From contig NZ_JAQGCZ010000004.1 in the NCBI RefSeq assembly GCF_027706845.1, positions 558,001 through 622,000 of the forward strand: a stretch of 64,000 nucleotides of DNA, written 5' to 3'. Below are positions 53,535 through 62,400 of the stretch, one piece after another (the stretch's first letter is position 1; the number at the start of each line of letters is the position of its first letter). This DNA comes from Mycolicibacterium sp. BiH015. GTDB lineage: Bacteria > Actinomycetota > Actinomycetes > Mycobacteriales > Mycobacteriaceae. The translations under genes and the position numbers were made by a program. The notes under the pieces are model-generated. The model was not told the DNA's origin. It saw only the letters and a program-made list of their open reading frames with translations, and searched no databases.

Positions 53535-55159
53535 CCAGTGCCGTCTCGGCCGGGATCATCGCAGCCGCGCCGCCCGCGGGCAGCACCGGCGACGTCCTCG
53601 TCGACGTCAAAGGCCTCACCGTGTCGTTCGACAGCGTGCGCGCCGAGGACGGCTCACCGCTGCCGGTGGTCGCCGACGTCGACTTCACGGTGCGGCGCGG
53701 ACGCATCCTGGCGATCGTCGGGGAATCCGGATCGGGCAAGTCGGTGACCGCCCGCACCCTCGTTGGCCTGGCCGGCGACGGAAGCCGAGTCGAAGCCGCC
53801 ACATTCGTCATCAACGGAACCGACGCCCGCCCCTACCGGGACAAGGACTGGCGTAAGGTCCGCGGCGCGCAGATCGGCTTCGTTCTGCAGGACGCCCTGA
53901 CGTCGTTGGACCCGCTGCGCACCGTGCAGGCGGAAGTGTCGGAGGCGCTGCGGCTGCCCCGCCGACACCGGGTCACCGCCGTCGAGGAACTCCTGGACTC
54001 AGTGGGCATCCCGGATCCGGCCTACCGCCGCCGCAATTACCCGCACCAACTCTCCGGCGGGCTGCGTCAGCGCGCGCTCATCGCGTCGGCGCTCGCCGGC
54101 CGTCCCGACGTTCTCATCGCCGACGAACCGACCACCGCCCTGGACGTCACCGTGCAGGCCCGAATCCTCACGCTCCTACGCACGCTGGCCGACGACGGTC
54201 GCGGAGTGCTGCTCATCAGCCACGACCTGGCGGTGGTGTCGCGAGTCGCCGACGACGTGATCGTCATGCACAACGGCCGTGTCGTGGAACGGGGTTCCGT
54301 CACCGAGGTGATCCATCACCCGAAGCACGAATACACCCGCACCTTGGTGGCCGCCGTGCCGGGCCGCGATACGCGAGGGCGCCGGCTCACTGCACCGGAC
54401 GCGGCTGCGCCGCCCGCGGTTTCGGTCGGCTCCGAAGTGGTGGCCGATGTCGTCGGCGTCGGCAAGTACTACCGCCAGGGACGGGGTCAGGAGTTCACTG
54501 CCGCCGAGAACGTGACATTCGCGATCCATCGCAGCGAGGTCGTCGGACTGGTCGGCGAATCGGGCTCGGGCAAGTCGACCGTCGCGCGGATCGTCACCGG
54601 CCTTCTCGAACCCGACACCGGGTACGTCTCACTCACCGATTCACGGCTGGGCGCCGTACAGCTGGTCGCGCAGGACTCGGTCGGGTCATTCGACCCGCGC
54701 TACACGGTTCGTGAAATCATCGGCGAGACAGTCGCTCTCGGTCAACATGGTCGGCCTGGCCGCGACGCACGCATCAGAGAGCTGCTGGATCTCGTCCATC
54801 TGCCCGCCACGGTGATCGATCGACACCCGCGGTCGCTGTCGGGAGGCCAGCGCCAGCGGGTGTCGATCGCCAGGGCCCTGGGTTCGGACCCCGAACTGCT
54901 GGTCTGCGACGAGGCCGTCTCCGCACTCGACGTGTCCATCCAGGCGCAGATCCTCGACTTGCTCCTCGAGATCCGCGCCGCCCGAAAAACCGCACTGCTG
55001 TTCATCTCCCACGACATCGGCGTGGTCCACCACGTCGCCGACCGTGTGCTCGTGATGCACCGGGGCCGCGTGGTCGAGGAAGGCACCGCCGACGACGTGT
55101 TCGACAACCCGCGTGACCCGTACACGCAAGCCCTGCTGCAGGCGGTGCCGGTCCTATGA
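53531..55159 (+). CDS. Fused double ABC ATPase of the importer, DppD-DppF-like (542 aa)
   Basis: Two ABC domains in one chain. First: Walker A GESGSGKSVTAR, signature LSGGLRQRALIASALA and Walker B VLIADEPTTALD. Second (about 300-542): GESGSGKSTVAR, LSGGQRQRVSIARAL and LLVCDEAVSALD. The first signature is LSGGL rather than LSGGQ, a common variant. Cytoplasmic side. ATG 53531 overlaps the upstream stop. A single fused ATPase means only four import components: two permeases, this, and the lipoprotein. Confidence 0.93.
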   Translation: MTSAVSAGIIAAAPPAGSTGDVLVDVKGLTVSFDSVRAEDGSPLPVVADVDFTVRRGRILAIVGESGSGKSVTARTLVGLAGDGSRVEAATFVINGTDARPYRDKDWRKVRGAQIGFVLQDALTSLDPLRTVQAEVSEALRLPRRHRVTAVEELLDSVGIPDPAYRRRNYPHQLSGGLRQRALIASALAGRPDVLIADEPTTALDVTVQARILTLLRTLADDGRGVLLISHDLAVVSRVADDVIVMHNGRVVERGSVTEVIHHPKHEYTRTLVAAVPGRDTRGRRLTAPDAAAPPAVSVGSEVVADVVGVGKYYRQGRGQEFTAAENVTFAIHRSEVVGLVGESGSGKSTVARIVTGLLEPDTGYVSLTDSRLGAVQLVAQDSVGSFDPRYTVREIIGETVALGQHGRPGRDARIRELLDLVHLPATVIDRHPRSLSGGQRQRVSIARALGSDPELLVCDEAVSALDVSIQAQILDLLLEIRAARKTALLFISHDIGVVHHVADRVLVMHRGRVVEEGTADDVFDNPRDPYTQALLQAVPVL

Positions 55160-55241
55160 GCTGTCGCAGCTGACGCCCCGCCGACCCCTCAAACCTCCGA
55201 CCGCACAAGGTGTGCGGACCTTTCACGAAATGGAACGACTC

Positions 55242-56915
55242 ATGACCCGTAGGAAACGACCCCTGACCCTGGCCCTGCGGTGGGTAGCGCTGGCCCTGGC
55301 TGCGTTGCTCACCCTCACCGCTTGCGGCAGCGATACCGGCAGCGGAGGCGGAAACGGCGAGCCCGTACGCGGCGGCACGCTCACCGTCGCACAGGCGGAC
55401 TACCCCGAAGAGGGGATGAACCCCCACGTGCGCGGCTGCTGCACCGAGGTGCAGGTGCTGCGCAACGTCTTCGACAGCCTGGTGGCCATCGACTACGACG
55501 AGTCGATCCACCCGTGGCTGGCCGAGAGCTGGGACCGCTCACCCGACGGCCTCACCTACACGTTCAAGCTGCGACAGGGAGTGAAGTTCACCGACGGTGA
55601 GCCGTTCAACGCCGCCGCGGTGAAGGCCAACTTCGACAAGATCATCACCGATAAGGAATACGCGCCGTCCACGGCGAAGAGCACATTCCAGACGCTGAAG
55701 GCGACCGAGGTCGTCGACGAGTACACCGTGCGCACCGTGCTGTCGGAGCCGACCGCCAACTGGCTCAACACCCTGGCCTCGCTGCAGGGCGCCCAGATCT
55801 CGCCGAAGTCACTGCAGAACCCCGACGTCGCCGCCGGTGGCGTCGGCATCGCCGGCACCGGACCGTTCATCCTGACCGAGGTCGTCGAAGGCGCCGAGTT
55901 GCGTTTCACGCGCAACGAGGACTACAACTGGCCGTCCGCGCTGGCCAAGCACGAAGGTGCCGCCTACCTCGACGAGCTCGTCGTCAAGGTCATCCCCGAG
56001 CCGAATGTGCGTGCGGGACTGCTGAGTTCGCGTGAGGTCGACGCGATCGCCCAGGTCGCGCCCGCCGACATCGCGCAGTTCGACGGCGTCGAGGGCTTCC
56101 AGTTCGAATGGAAGCCGTCCAACGTGTCGCCGTGGTCGCTGTACTTCAACGTCACCGGCGACAACACCAAGGACGTGCGGGTCCGCCGCGCGCTCCGCGA
56201 GGCCGTCGACCTGAACCCGATCATCGACACCGTGCTGCAGGGCAGCTCCGATCGCGCGTGGAGCATCGTCGGCCCGCAGAGCCCGTTCTACGACGCCAAG
56301 TACGAAAATGCCTACGGCGGCAACGTCGAGCTGGCCAACCAGCTGCTCGACGAGGCCGGCTGGACCGGCCGCGACAGCGAGGGCTACCGGACCAACGCCG
56401 CCGGCCAGCGCCTGACCATCCGGCTGATCGCCACCGAGCCCAAGCCGCCGCTGTCGACCGTGCTGGAGGCCTACCAGGCCGAGCTGCGCACCAACGCCGG
56501 CGTCGAGGTCGACCTGCAGTTCCGCGATGAGGGCACCGTCGACGTGGTCCGCGAGACGAACACCTACGAGGCGTTCCCGCGCGCCGTCGGTGGCGTGGAC
56601 ATCGGCGTGGTGCTGGAGAAGATCTACGAGACCGGCGGCGCGATCAACGGCCCCAAACTGGAGGACCCTCAGGTCGACGGCTGGCTGGCCGACGGTCGCA
56701 CTGCGCTCGATGAGCAGGACCGCAAAGCGGCCTACGACAAGGTCGCCCAGTTCGCGCTGCTCGACGAGGTCACCACGCTGCCGCTGTACACCGAGCGCTA
56801 CAACGCGGCAGCGACGAGCAGAGTGAACGAGATCGAGCGGTGGCTCGACGCACCGCGCGGGATGGTCAACTTCTGGGCCTACGACACCTGGCTGGGCGAT
56901 GACTCGGCCACCTGA
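55242..56915 (+). CDS. Substrate-binding lipoprotein of the ABC importer (557 aa)
   Basis: Family 5 extracellular solute-binding protein. A signal peptide with lipobox LTAC (Cys28) follows Arg/Lys-rich residues 1-6; the family signature YTFKLRQGVKFTDGEPFNA and the C-terminal TTLPLYTERYNAAATSRV are clear. ATG 55242 (MTRRKR) is preferred to ATG 55230, though either gives the same mature protein. Together with 51636-55159 it would import an oligopeptide-like or organosulfur compound. Its last 17 bases overlap the next gene's ATG at 56899. Confidence 0.92.
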   Translation: MTRRKRPLTLALRWVALALAALLTLTACGSDTGSGGGNGEPVRGGTLTVAQADYPEEGMNPHVRGCCTEVQVLRNVFDSLVAIDYDESIHPWLAESWDRSPDGLTYTFKLRQGVKFTDGEPFNAAAVKANFDKIITDKEYAPSTAKSTFQTLKATEVVDEYTVRTVLSEPTANWLNTLASLQGAQISPKSLQNPDVAAGGVGIAGTGPFILTEVVEGAELRFTRNEDYNWPSALAKHEGAAYLDELVVKVIPEPNVRAGLLSSREVDAIAQVAPADIAQFDGVEGFQFEWKPSNVSPWSLYFNVTGDNTKDVRVRRALREAVDLNPIIDTVLQGSSDRAWSIVGPQSPFYDAKYENAYGGNVELANQLLDEAGWTGRDSEGYRTNAAGQRLTIRLIATEPKPPLSTVLEAYQAELRTNAGVEVDLQFRDEGTVDVVRETNTYEAFPRAVGGVDIGVVLEKIYETGGAINGPKLEDPQVDGWLADGRTALDEQDRKAAYDKVAQFALLDEVTTLPLYTERYNAAATSRVNEIERWLDAPRGMVNFWAYDTWLGDDSAT

Positions 56916-57981
56916 GTCCCCCGTCGCTTCGCTCGCCCCCAGGGAACGTGAGTCCCCCGTCGCTTCGCTCGCCCCCAGGGAACCTGAGTCCCCCGTCGCT
57001 TCGCTCGCCCCAACGGAACGTGATTCCGCCGGTCTCCCTGAGTTCGGCCTCTTTTTCCGGCTCAACGACACCCAGGCCGATCCGGTCCGCCAGTATCACG
57101 ACGGGCTCGATCTGATCGTGCATGCCGAGCGGCTGGGGCTGTCGACGGCGTGGATCACCTCGCACCACTTCCGCTCGGACAAGGGCACCATCGCCTCGCC
57201 GCTGGTGTTCCTGGCGGCGGCGAGCCAGCGCACGAGCCGGATCCGGCTCGGCGCCGGTGTCGTCGTCATCACGCTGGAGAACCCCATCCGGGTGGCCGAG
57301 GACGCGGTGATCGCCGATGCGCTGTCCAACGGCAGGCTGCAGCTCGGTCTCGGCTCAGGACTGGAAGACTGGGCGTTCGAGCCGTTCGGGGTCGATTGGG
57401 ACGACCGGCTGCGGGTGTACGCCGACAAGGTGGCGCGCCTGCGGTCGGTGCTCGACGGCGAGGACCTCGGCGGCGGCCGGCGGCTCTACCCGCCAGCGGG
57501 TGCGTTGCGGCAGAAACTGTGGCGCGTGGCTAGCGACCCGGCGCACGCCGAGGAGATCGGCAGGGTCGGCGACAATCTGCTGCTGCGCTCCTCGAAGGCG
57601 CTGACGTTCGAGGGCAACCTGGCGCGTCACAGCGAGGCCATCGACGCGTTCCGGTCGAATGCCGGCCCGCAGCAGCGCATCGCGGCGTCGCGCACCGTGA
57701 TCGTCGCGGACACGGTGGCGCAGGCGCGCCAGCTGGCGGGGCAGGCGGCCATCGACCTGCACGTCAAGCACGGCAACGGCGTTCCGTGGTACGGCGATCC
57801 CGAGTTGGTGCGGGACCGGTTGCGCAATGATCCGGAGCTCGACCATGTCGACGAAGTGCTGCTGCAGGTCGCACCCGCCAAACTGACGCTGGCGCAGTGG
57901 AAGAACAACCTGGACTTGATCGTGTCCGAAGTTCTCGAGCCGGTGCGCAGGGAGGGACGCGCAGAGTTGCTGAGCCGATGA
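56899..57981 (+). CDS. LLM-class monooxygenase with N-terminal repeat insertion (360 aa)
   Basis: Flavin-dependent luciferase-like enzyme; LPEFGLFFRLNDTQADPVRQ begins the TIM-barrel at about residue 46, then LGAGVVVITLENPIRVAEDA, GLGSGLEDWAFEPFG. The 45 residues before it are three copies of a 12-residue unit (ESPVASLAPRER), from a 36-bp DNA repeat at 56913-57020. The only in-frame start is ATG 56899, overlapping the lipoprotein gene's stop; if repeats were absent, the enzyme would start nearer its core. A hydroxylated or desulfonylated product of the imported compound is a plausible substrate. Confidence 0.82.
   Translation: MTRPPESPVASLAPRERESPVASLAPREPESPVASLAPTERDSAGLPEFGLFFRLNDTQADPVRQYHDGLDLIVHAERLGLSTAWITSHHFRSDKGTIASPLVFLAAASQRTSRIRLGAGVVVITLENPIRVAEDAVIADALSNGRLQLGLGSGLEDWAFEPFGVDWDDRLRVYADKVARLRSVLDGEDLGGGRRLYPPAGALRQKLWRVASDPAHAEEIGRVGDNLLLRSSKALTFEGNLARHSEAIDAFRSNAGPQQRIAASRTVIVADTVAQARQLAGQAAIDLHVKHGNGVPWYGDPELVRDRLRNDPELDHVDEVLLQVAPAKLTLAQWKNNLDLIVSEVLEPVRREGRAELLSR
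56913..57020 (+). repeat. Three tandem 36-bp units containing the dispersed 20-bp element
   Basis: Units begin at 56913, 56949 and 56985, and each contains the 20-base core CCCGTCGCTTCGCTCGCCCC (56920, 56956, 56992) flanked by TGAGTCC and CAGGGAAC. The third differs at a few bases near its end. The period is a multiple of three, so the reading frame is kept. Not a CRISPR: there are no unique spacers. The element occurs singly in jetC and in a degraded form in the 50210 monooxygenase gene. Confidence 0.88.
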
Positions 57982-58003
57982 CGAGCGTTCTGCCGGAGAC
58001 GAC

Positions 58004-59359
58004 GTGACGATGACGGAATACGTCGACGCTGCGTGGCTGGCGCAGCGGCTGCGAGCCACCTCGTCGAAAGATCTGGGGCACGGGCTGACTCGGCTCATCG
58101 ACCGCGGTGAACTCGCACCGGGATCACACCTTCCAACCATCCGAGACTTCGCGCGTGCTGCGGGCGTGAGTCCCGGCACCGTGATGACCGCGTGGAGCCG
58201 GGTCCGCGATTCGGGCCGGTTGCACACCCGTCGTCGCGGCGGCACCGTCGTCGTCGACCCCGCGCGGCCGGTCGCGGCCTCGGCAGGCGACCACGTCGAC
58301 TGGCAGGACATCGAGATGTCCCTCGTGACACCGGATCCTGCACTTCAACCGGATCTGGCGGCGGCATTCGGCGAAGCCCTGTCCGCCACACCCGACCTGC
58401 ACAACCCCGAACGGGCCTACCTGAGCGAACGGCTGCGGCACAGTGTCGAACACACGTGGCCGTTCGCAGCGGCCGCCTGGAACTGCGTCGGTGGGGGCAC
58501 CGAGGCCGTCGTGCTGGCCACCGCTGCCGCGGCGTCCGGCGGTCCCATCGGAGTCGAAGAGCCGGTCAGCCCCGGCTATCTCGACATCCTGCGACAACTG
58601 GGCATCGAGGCGTTCGGAATTCGCGCCGACGAGCACGGCCCGACCGTCGAATCCGTCAGCGATGCGTTGCGCCGAGGGGCCACCGCGCTCATCCTGCAAC
58701 CCAGTGGCGCCTATGCCATGGGCGGCGCGCTGAGTGCGGGCCGTGCCCGCGAACTGGCCGAGGTGATACTGCCGGGCACCTGGGTGGTGGAGGACGACAG
58801 CGCCGGGCCGCTGGCGTCCGCCGAGCCTGCGTCGCTCGGTGTTCACCTCCCCGACCGCGTTCTGCGAATCCGCAGCTACTGCAAGGCCTTCGGGATCGAC
58901 CTGCGCACCGCGGTGCTCGGCGGCAGTGCGGAGCTGATCGAACGCACCGTGCGGATGCGCAGCTTCGGGATGGCGTCCAACAGCCGGGTACTGCAGAACG
59001 CGCTCGCGAACCTGATCGACGACCCCGACGTGGCCCACGCGATGACTCGGGCGCGTGGCCGATACCGGCTGCGTCGTCGCGCCGCGCTGGAGGCGTTCAC
59101 GGCGGCGGGGCTGCGCGCGTCGGCGAGTCAGGACGGGTTCGTCGTGTGGGTGTACGTCCCCGATGAAACGTCGGCGTTGATCAACCTGGCACGGCAGGGA
59201 ATCGTCGCCGCGGCCGGCGCCAAGTCCTTCGTCAACACCACGGACGGCTTGCTGCGCTTCTCGATTCTGCAACTGCCCGAGAACCGCGACCGGGTCGCCG
59301 ATCTGGCCGACGCCGTGCACGCGGCCGTCAACTCCGCGGACCGCGAGTACTTCGACTAG
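58004..59359 (+). CDS. GntR/MocR-type regulator with aminotransferase domain (451 aa)
   Basis: MocR-family transcription factor. Residues about 10-85 are a GntR winged helix (LPTIRDFARAAGVSPGTVMT), the rest an aminotransferase-like domain with the PLP lysine in RIRSYCKAFGIDLRTAVLGG (about 290). Such proteins bind PLP and regulate pyridoxal or amino-acid linked pathways. GTG 58004 has GGAG 5 bases upstream; ATG 58010 is alternative. 22 bp after the LLM gene, so probably a regulator of the sulfur operon. Its stop is followed directly by the hairpin repeat. Confidence 0.9.
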   Translation: MTMTEYVDAAWLAQRLRATSSKDLGHGLTRLIDRGELAPGSHLPTIRDFARAAGVSPGTVMTAWSRVRDSGRLHTRRRGGTVVVDPARPVAASAGDHVDWQDIEMSLVTPDPALQPDLAAAFGEALSATPDLHNPERAYLSERLRHSVEHTWPFAAAAWNCVGGGTEAVVLATAAAASGGPIGVEEPVSPGYLDILRQLGIEAFGIRADEHGPTVESVSDALRRGATALILQPSGAYAMGGALSAGRARELAEVILPGTWVVEDDSAGPLASAEPASLGVHLPDRVLRIRSYCKAFGIDLRTAVLGGSAELIERTVRMRSFGMASNSRVLQNALANLIDDPDVAHAMTRARGRYRLRRRAALEAFTAAGLRASASQDGFVVWVYVPDETSALINLARQGIVAAAGAKSFVNTTDGLLRFSILQLPENRDRVADLADAVHAAVNSADREYFD

Positions 59360-59360
59360 C

Positions 59361-59434
59361 GCACTCTCGCGAGAACGCCACCAGTGTCGCTACGCGAGCG
59401 TGGAGACTACCGTGGTGGCGCTTTCGCGAGGTGC
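59361..59434. repeat. Large imperfect hairpin repeat, copy 2 (convergent gap)
   Basis: GCACTCTCGCGAGAACGCC (from 59361) and its inverted partner GGCGCTTTCGCGAGGTGC (to 59434) are near-perfect inverted arms of about 22 bp separated by 29 bases. It fills the entire gap between the MocR gene stop (59359) and the permease stop (59434). Copy 1 is at 21588-21658, sharing 16 exact bases in the right arm. In the convergent setting it probably acts as a bidirectional terminator. Confidence 0.75.
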
Positions 59435-60783
59435 TACACCGTTTCTTCGAGATCGAGCACTGGGGTGGGGCGGCGGAAGCCGCGGGTGACCACCAGCAGC
59501 CACACGAATCCGATCGCGAGCCAGATCAGCCCGATGGTCAGCGCGGTTCCCGACAGGCTGGTCCACAGCCACACCATCAGCAGGAAGCCGATCGCAGGTG
59601 CGATCAGATTCAGCACGGTGTTGCTGCGATCCTTGAGGTCGATGAAGTAGTGCTTGATCACCGACAGGTTGACCACCGAGAACGCCACCAGCGCACCGAA
59701 ACTGACCACGGAGGCCAGGATCGCGAGGTCGATCACGATGGCCAGCAGCGAGATGACGCTGACGAACAGGATGGCGTACACCGGGGTGCGGTACTTCGCC
59801 GACACATGCCCGAAGATCCTGCGCGGCAGGATGCCGTCCCGGCCCATCGCGAACAGGATGCGTGCGACGGAGGCCTGCGACGTGAGCGCCGAGCCGGTGG
59901 CGCCCGCTACGTACGCGGCGGTGAACAGGGCATTGAGGAAGCTGCCGCCGGCGGCCACCATCACGTCGAGCGAACCGGAGTCGACGTCGGCGAATTCGTT
60001 GGACGGGAACACCAGCTGCGAGACGTAGGACAACAGGATGAAGATGATGCCCGACACGATGGTCGCGATCAGGATCGCCTGCGGCACCGTACGCCTGGCG
60101 TCCTTGGCTTCCTCCGACAGCGTGGACACCGCGTCGAAGCCGAGGAACGACAGGCACAGGATCGCCGCGCCGGCGAGTACCGGGCCTAGCCCGCCCGCCG
60201 AGCCGTCACCGGTGAACGGCGCGAGGAAATCCACCGACCCGTAGCCGGCGATCTTGCCGATGGACAGGACGAGGAAGACCACGATGAAGACGGCCTGGAT
60301 GGCGATGATCAGGAAGTTGGCGCGCGCCACCGAGACGATGCCGACGATGTTGAGCACCGTGACGATCGCAATGGTGGCGATGACGATGACCCATTCGGGC
60401 AGCGCGGGCACCGCGGCGTTGAGATAGAGCCCGATGACGAGGTAGTTCAGCATCGGCAGGAACAAATAGTCCAGCATCAGCGACCACCCTGCGAGGAATC
60501 CGACCGGCGCGCCGAATGTGCGTTGGGTGTAGGTGTAGGCCGAGCCGGCCACCGGGATCGCCGCCGCCATGCGCGCGTACGACAGCGCCGTGAACACCAT
60601 CGCGATCAACGTGACGATGTAGGCCAGCGGAAGCCGGCCGCCGGAGGTCTCGGTGACGATGCCGTAGGTGGTGAAGACCGTCAGCGGCACCATGTAGACG
60701 AGACCGAACAACACCAGCGACGGAAGGCCCAGTGCTCGCTTGAGACTGCCCTCGTCGGTGTCGGCGATGAATTCCGAAGTCAT
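59434..60783 (-). CDS. APC-superfamily amino acid/amine permease (449 aa)
   Basis: Amino acid-polyamine-organocation transporter with 12 hydrophobic helices; family segments: PLTVFTTYGIVTETSGGRLP, AAAIPVAGSAYTYTQRTFGA and LSFLGFDAVSTLSEEAKDARR with the conserved Glu-Glu. ATG 60783 has AAAGG 7 bases upstream and lies 9 bp after the amidohydrolase stop, so it is the last gene of a nitrilase-amidohydrolase-permease operon and probably imports its substrate. Confidence 0.9.
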   Translation of the reverse strand: MTSEFIADTDEGSLKRALGLPSLVLFGLVYMVPLTVFTTYGIVTETSGGRLPLAYIVTLIAMVFTALSYARMAAAIPVAGSAYTYTQRTFGAPVGFLAGWSLMLDYLFLPMLNYLVIGLYLNAAVPALPEWVIVIATIAIVTVLNIVGIVSVARANFLIIAIQAVFIVVFLVLSIGKIAGYGSVDFLAPFTGDGSAGGLGPVLAGAAILCLSFLGFDAVSTLSEEAKDARRTVPQAILIATIVSGIIFILLSYVSQLVFPSNEFADVDSGSLDVMVAAGGSFLNALFTAAYVAGATGSALTSQASVARILFAMGRDGILPRRIFGHVSAKYRTPVYAILFVSVISLLAIVIDLAILASVVSFGALVAFSVVNLSVIKHYFIDLKDRSNTVLNLIAPAIGFLLMVWLWTSLSGTALTIGLIWLAIGFVWLLVVTRGFRRPTPVLDLEETV

Positions 60784-60792
60784 ATCAGCCTT

Positions 60793-62400
60793 TCAGTCCC
60801 GCGCCTGGTACATCGGCACTCCGCGAAGATACGTCGTCCGCACGCCCACCGCGGGCAGATCGAGCGGCGAGGTGGCGCGGGGATCGCTCTGCAGCCAGAC
60901 CATGTCGGCGCTGGAGCCCGGGGTCAGGGCACCCCAAACATGTTCGGCGAAAGCCTGGTTGGCCACCGCCGAGGTGTAGGCGGTCAGCGCCCGCTCGATC
61001 GGCAGGACCTCGTGCGGCGTCCAGCCTCCCTCGGGCGTACCTTCGGCGGTGCGGCGCGACGTCGCGACCGCGATGCCGTCCAGGGGCGCCCCGGAGGACA
61101 CCGGCCAATCCGATCCGAAGCTCAGCGGCGCCCCTGAGGTGTCGAGCGTGTTGATCGGGTACTGACGATCGGCGCGCTCCTGACCCAGCCGCGGGATGGT
61201 CAGCACCGTCATCAGTGCGTCCAGTTGAGCCCACAGCGGCTGCATGTTCGGGATGACGCCGAGCGCGGCGAAGCGGGCCACGTCGCTGTCGTCGATCAGC
61301 TGGCAGTGTGCGATGACCGGGCGACGATCGCGGTCCGGATTCTGTTTCGCCACATATTCGATCGCGTCGAGGGCCTGGCGGACCGCGGCGTCGCCGATGG
61401 CGTGGATGTGGATCTGGAAGCCGAGCTCGTCGACGCGGCGGGCGGCCTCGGACAGCGAGTCACCCTCCCAGTTGCGCATCCCCGCATGCTCGTGCAGGCC
61501 CGTGCAGTACGGCTGCAGCAGCGCCCCGGTCTCGTTCTCCACGACGCCGTCGGCGAAGAACTTCACCGTCTGCGCGGTGAGCAGCGGGTTGCCCGCCTCC
61601 TCGACCCGACGGCGCTGATCGGCGAATTGCGTTACCTGTGAATCGAAGTGACGCGGATCTGCGTACAGCGCGAGGTTGAACCGCATCCGCAGCGCGTCGC
61701 GGCGGGCCGCCTCGACGTACGTCGCGACGTCGGCCGGCTCGACCCAGGCGTCCTGCACCCAGGTGACGCCGCGGGCCAGGTAGTAGTCGGCGGCCGTGCC
61801 GAGTGCACCGATACGCTGCTGCTCGTCGCGGGGCGGCATCACGTTCATCACCAGGTCGACCGCGCCCCATTCCCGCAACGTGCCCAGCACGGAACCGTCA
61901 GGGCGGTGCGGGATCTCGCCGAGTACGGGATCGGGGGTGTCGGCGGTGATTCCCGCCCGCTCCAGCGCGGCGGAGTTGCACCACACCGTGTGGTAGTCCC
62001 ACGCCCGCAGCACCACCGGACGGTCCGAAACGGCGGCGTCGAGCCAGCGCGCGTCGAACAGGCCGCCCTCGGCGAGGCTCCCGTCGTAGGAGGCGCCGAC
62101 GATCCACTCCTCGTCGGGATTCGCGTCAGCGAATTGTTTGACGGCGAGCACGATCTCGTCGATCGTGGTGGCCTGACGCACCGCGGGGCCGACAGCCTCG
62201 AGCCCGCCGTAGAGGGGGTGGGCATGACCGTCCCCGAACGACGGCATCAGAAAGCCGCCATCGAGGTCGACGGTGTCCGCGTCGTGATCGCGCGCATCGT
62301 CGCCGGTCGCGACCACGACCCCGTCGACGACGAGCAGCGCGTCCGTCTCCTGCCTGCCGGTCCAGATCACGCCGCCGGTGAACAGTGTTGCACTACTCAC
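60793..62400 (-). CDS. YtcJ-like amidohydrolase (amidohydrolase 3 family, 535 aa)
   Basis: Metal-dependent hydrolase of the amidohydrolase superfamily. N-terminal metal site FGDGHAHPLYG (about 55-65), TAQTVKFFADGVVENETG, HIHAIGDAA and AHCQL for the metal-binding His residues, and GSDWPVSSG for the catalytic Asp. Similar to YtcJ/exoenzyme regulatory protein family members acting on N-acyl or imide substrates. GTG 62400 overlaps the nitrilase stop as GTGA. Substrate unknown. Confidence 0.9.
   Translation of the reverse strand: MSSATLFTGGVIWTGRQETDALLVVDGVVVATGDDARDHDADTVDLDGGFLMPSFGDGHAHPLYGGLEAVGPAVRQATTIDEIVLAVKQFADANPDEEWIVGASYDGSLAEGGLFDARWLDAAVSDRPVVLRAWDYHTVWCNSAALERAGITADTPDPVLGEIPHRPDGSVLGTLREWGAVDLVMNVMPPRDEQQRIGALGTAADYYLARGVTWVQDAWVEPADVATYVEAARRDALRMRFNLALYADPRHFDSQVTQFADQRRRVEEAGNPLLTAQTVKFFADGVVENETGALLQPYCTGLHEHAGMRNWEGDSLSEAARRVDELGFQIHIHAIGDAAVRQALDAIEYVAKQNPDRDRRPVIAHCQLIDDSDVARFAALGVIPNMQPLWAQLDALMTVLTIPRLGQERADRQYPINTLDTSGAPLSFGSDWPVSSGAPLDGIAVATSRRTAEGTPEGGWTPHEVLPIERALTAYTSAVANQAFAEHVWGALTPGSSADMVWLQSDPRATSPLDLPAVGVRTTYLRGVPMYQARD

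Noticed and set aside
56913..57020. CRISPR-like array
   Set aside because: Repeats are contiguous, 36 bp with no unique spacers, in frame inside a coding region, and the core is dispersed elsewhere.
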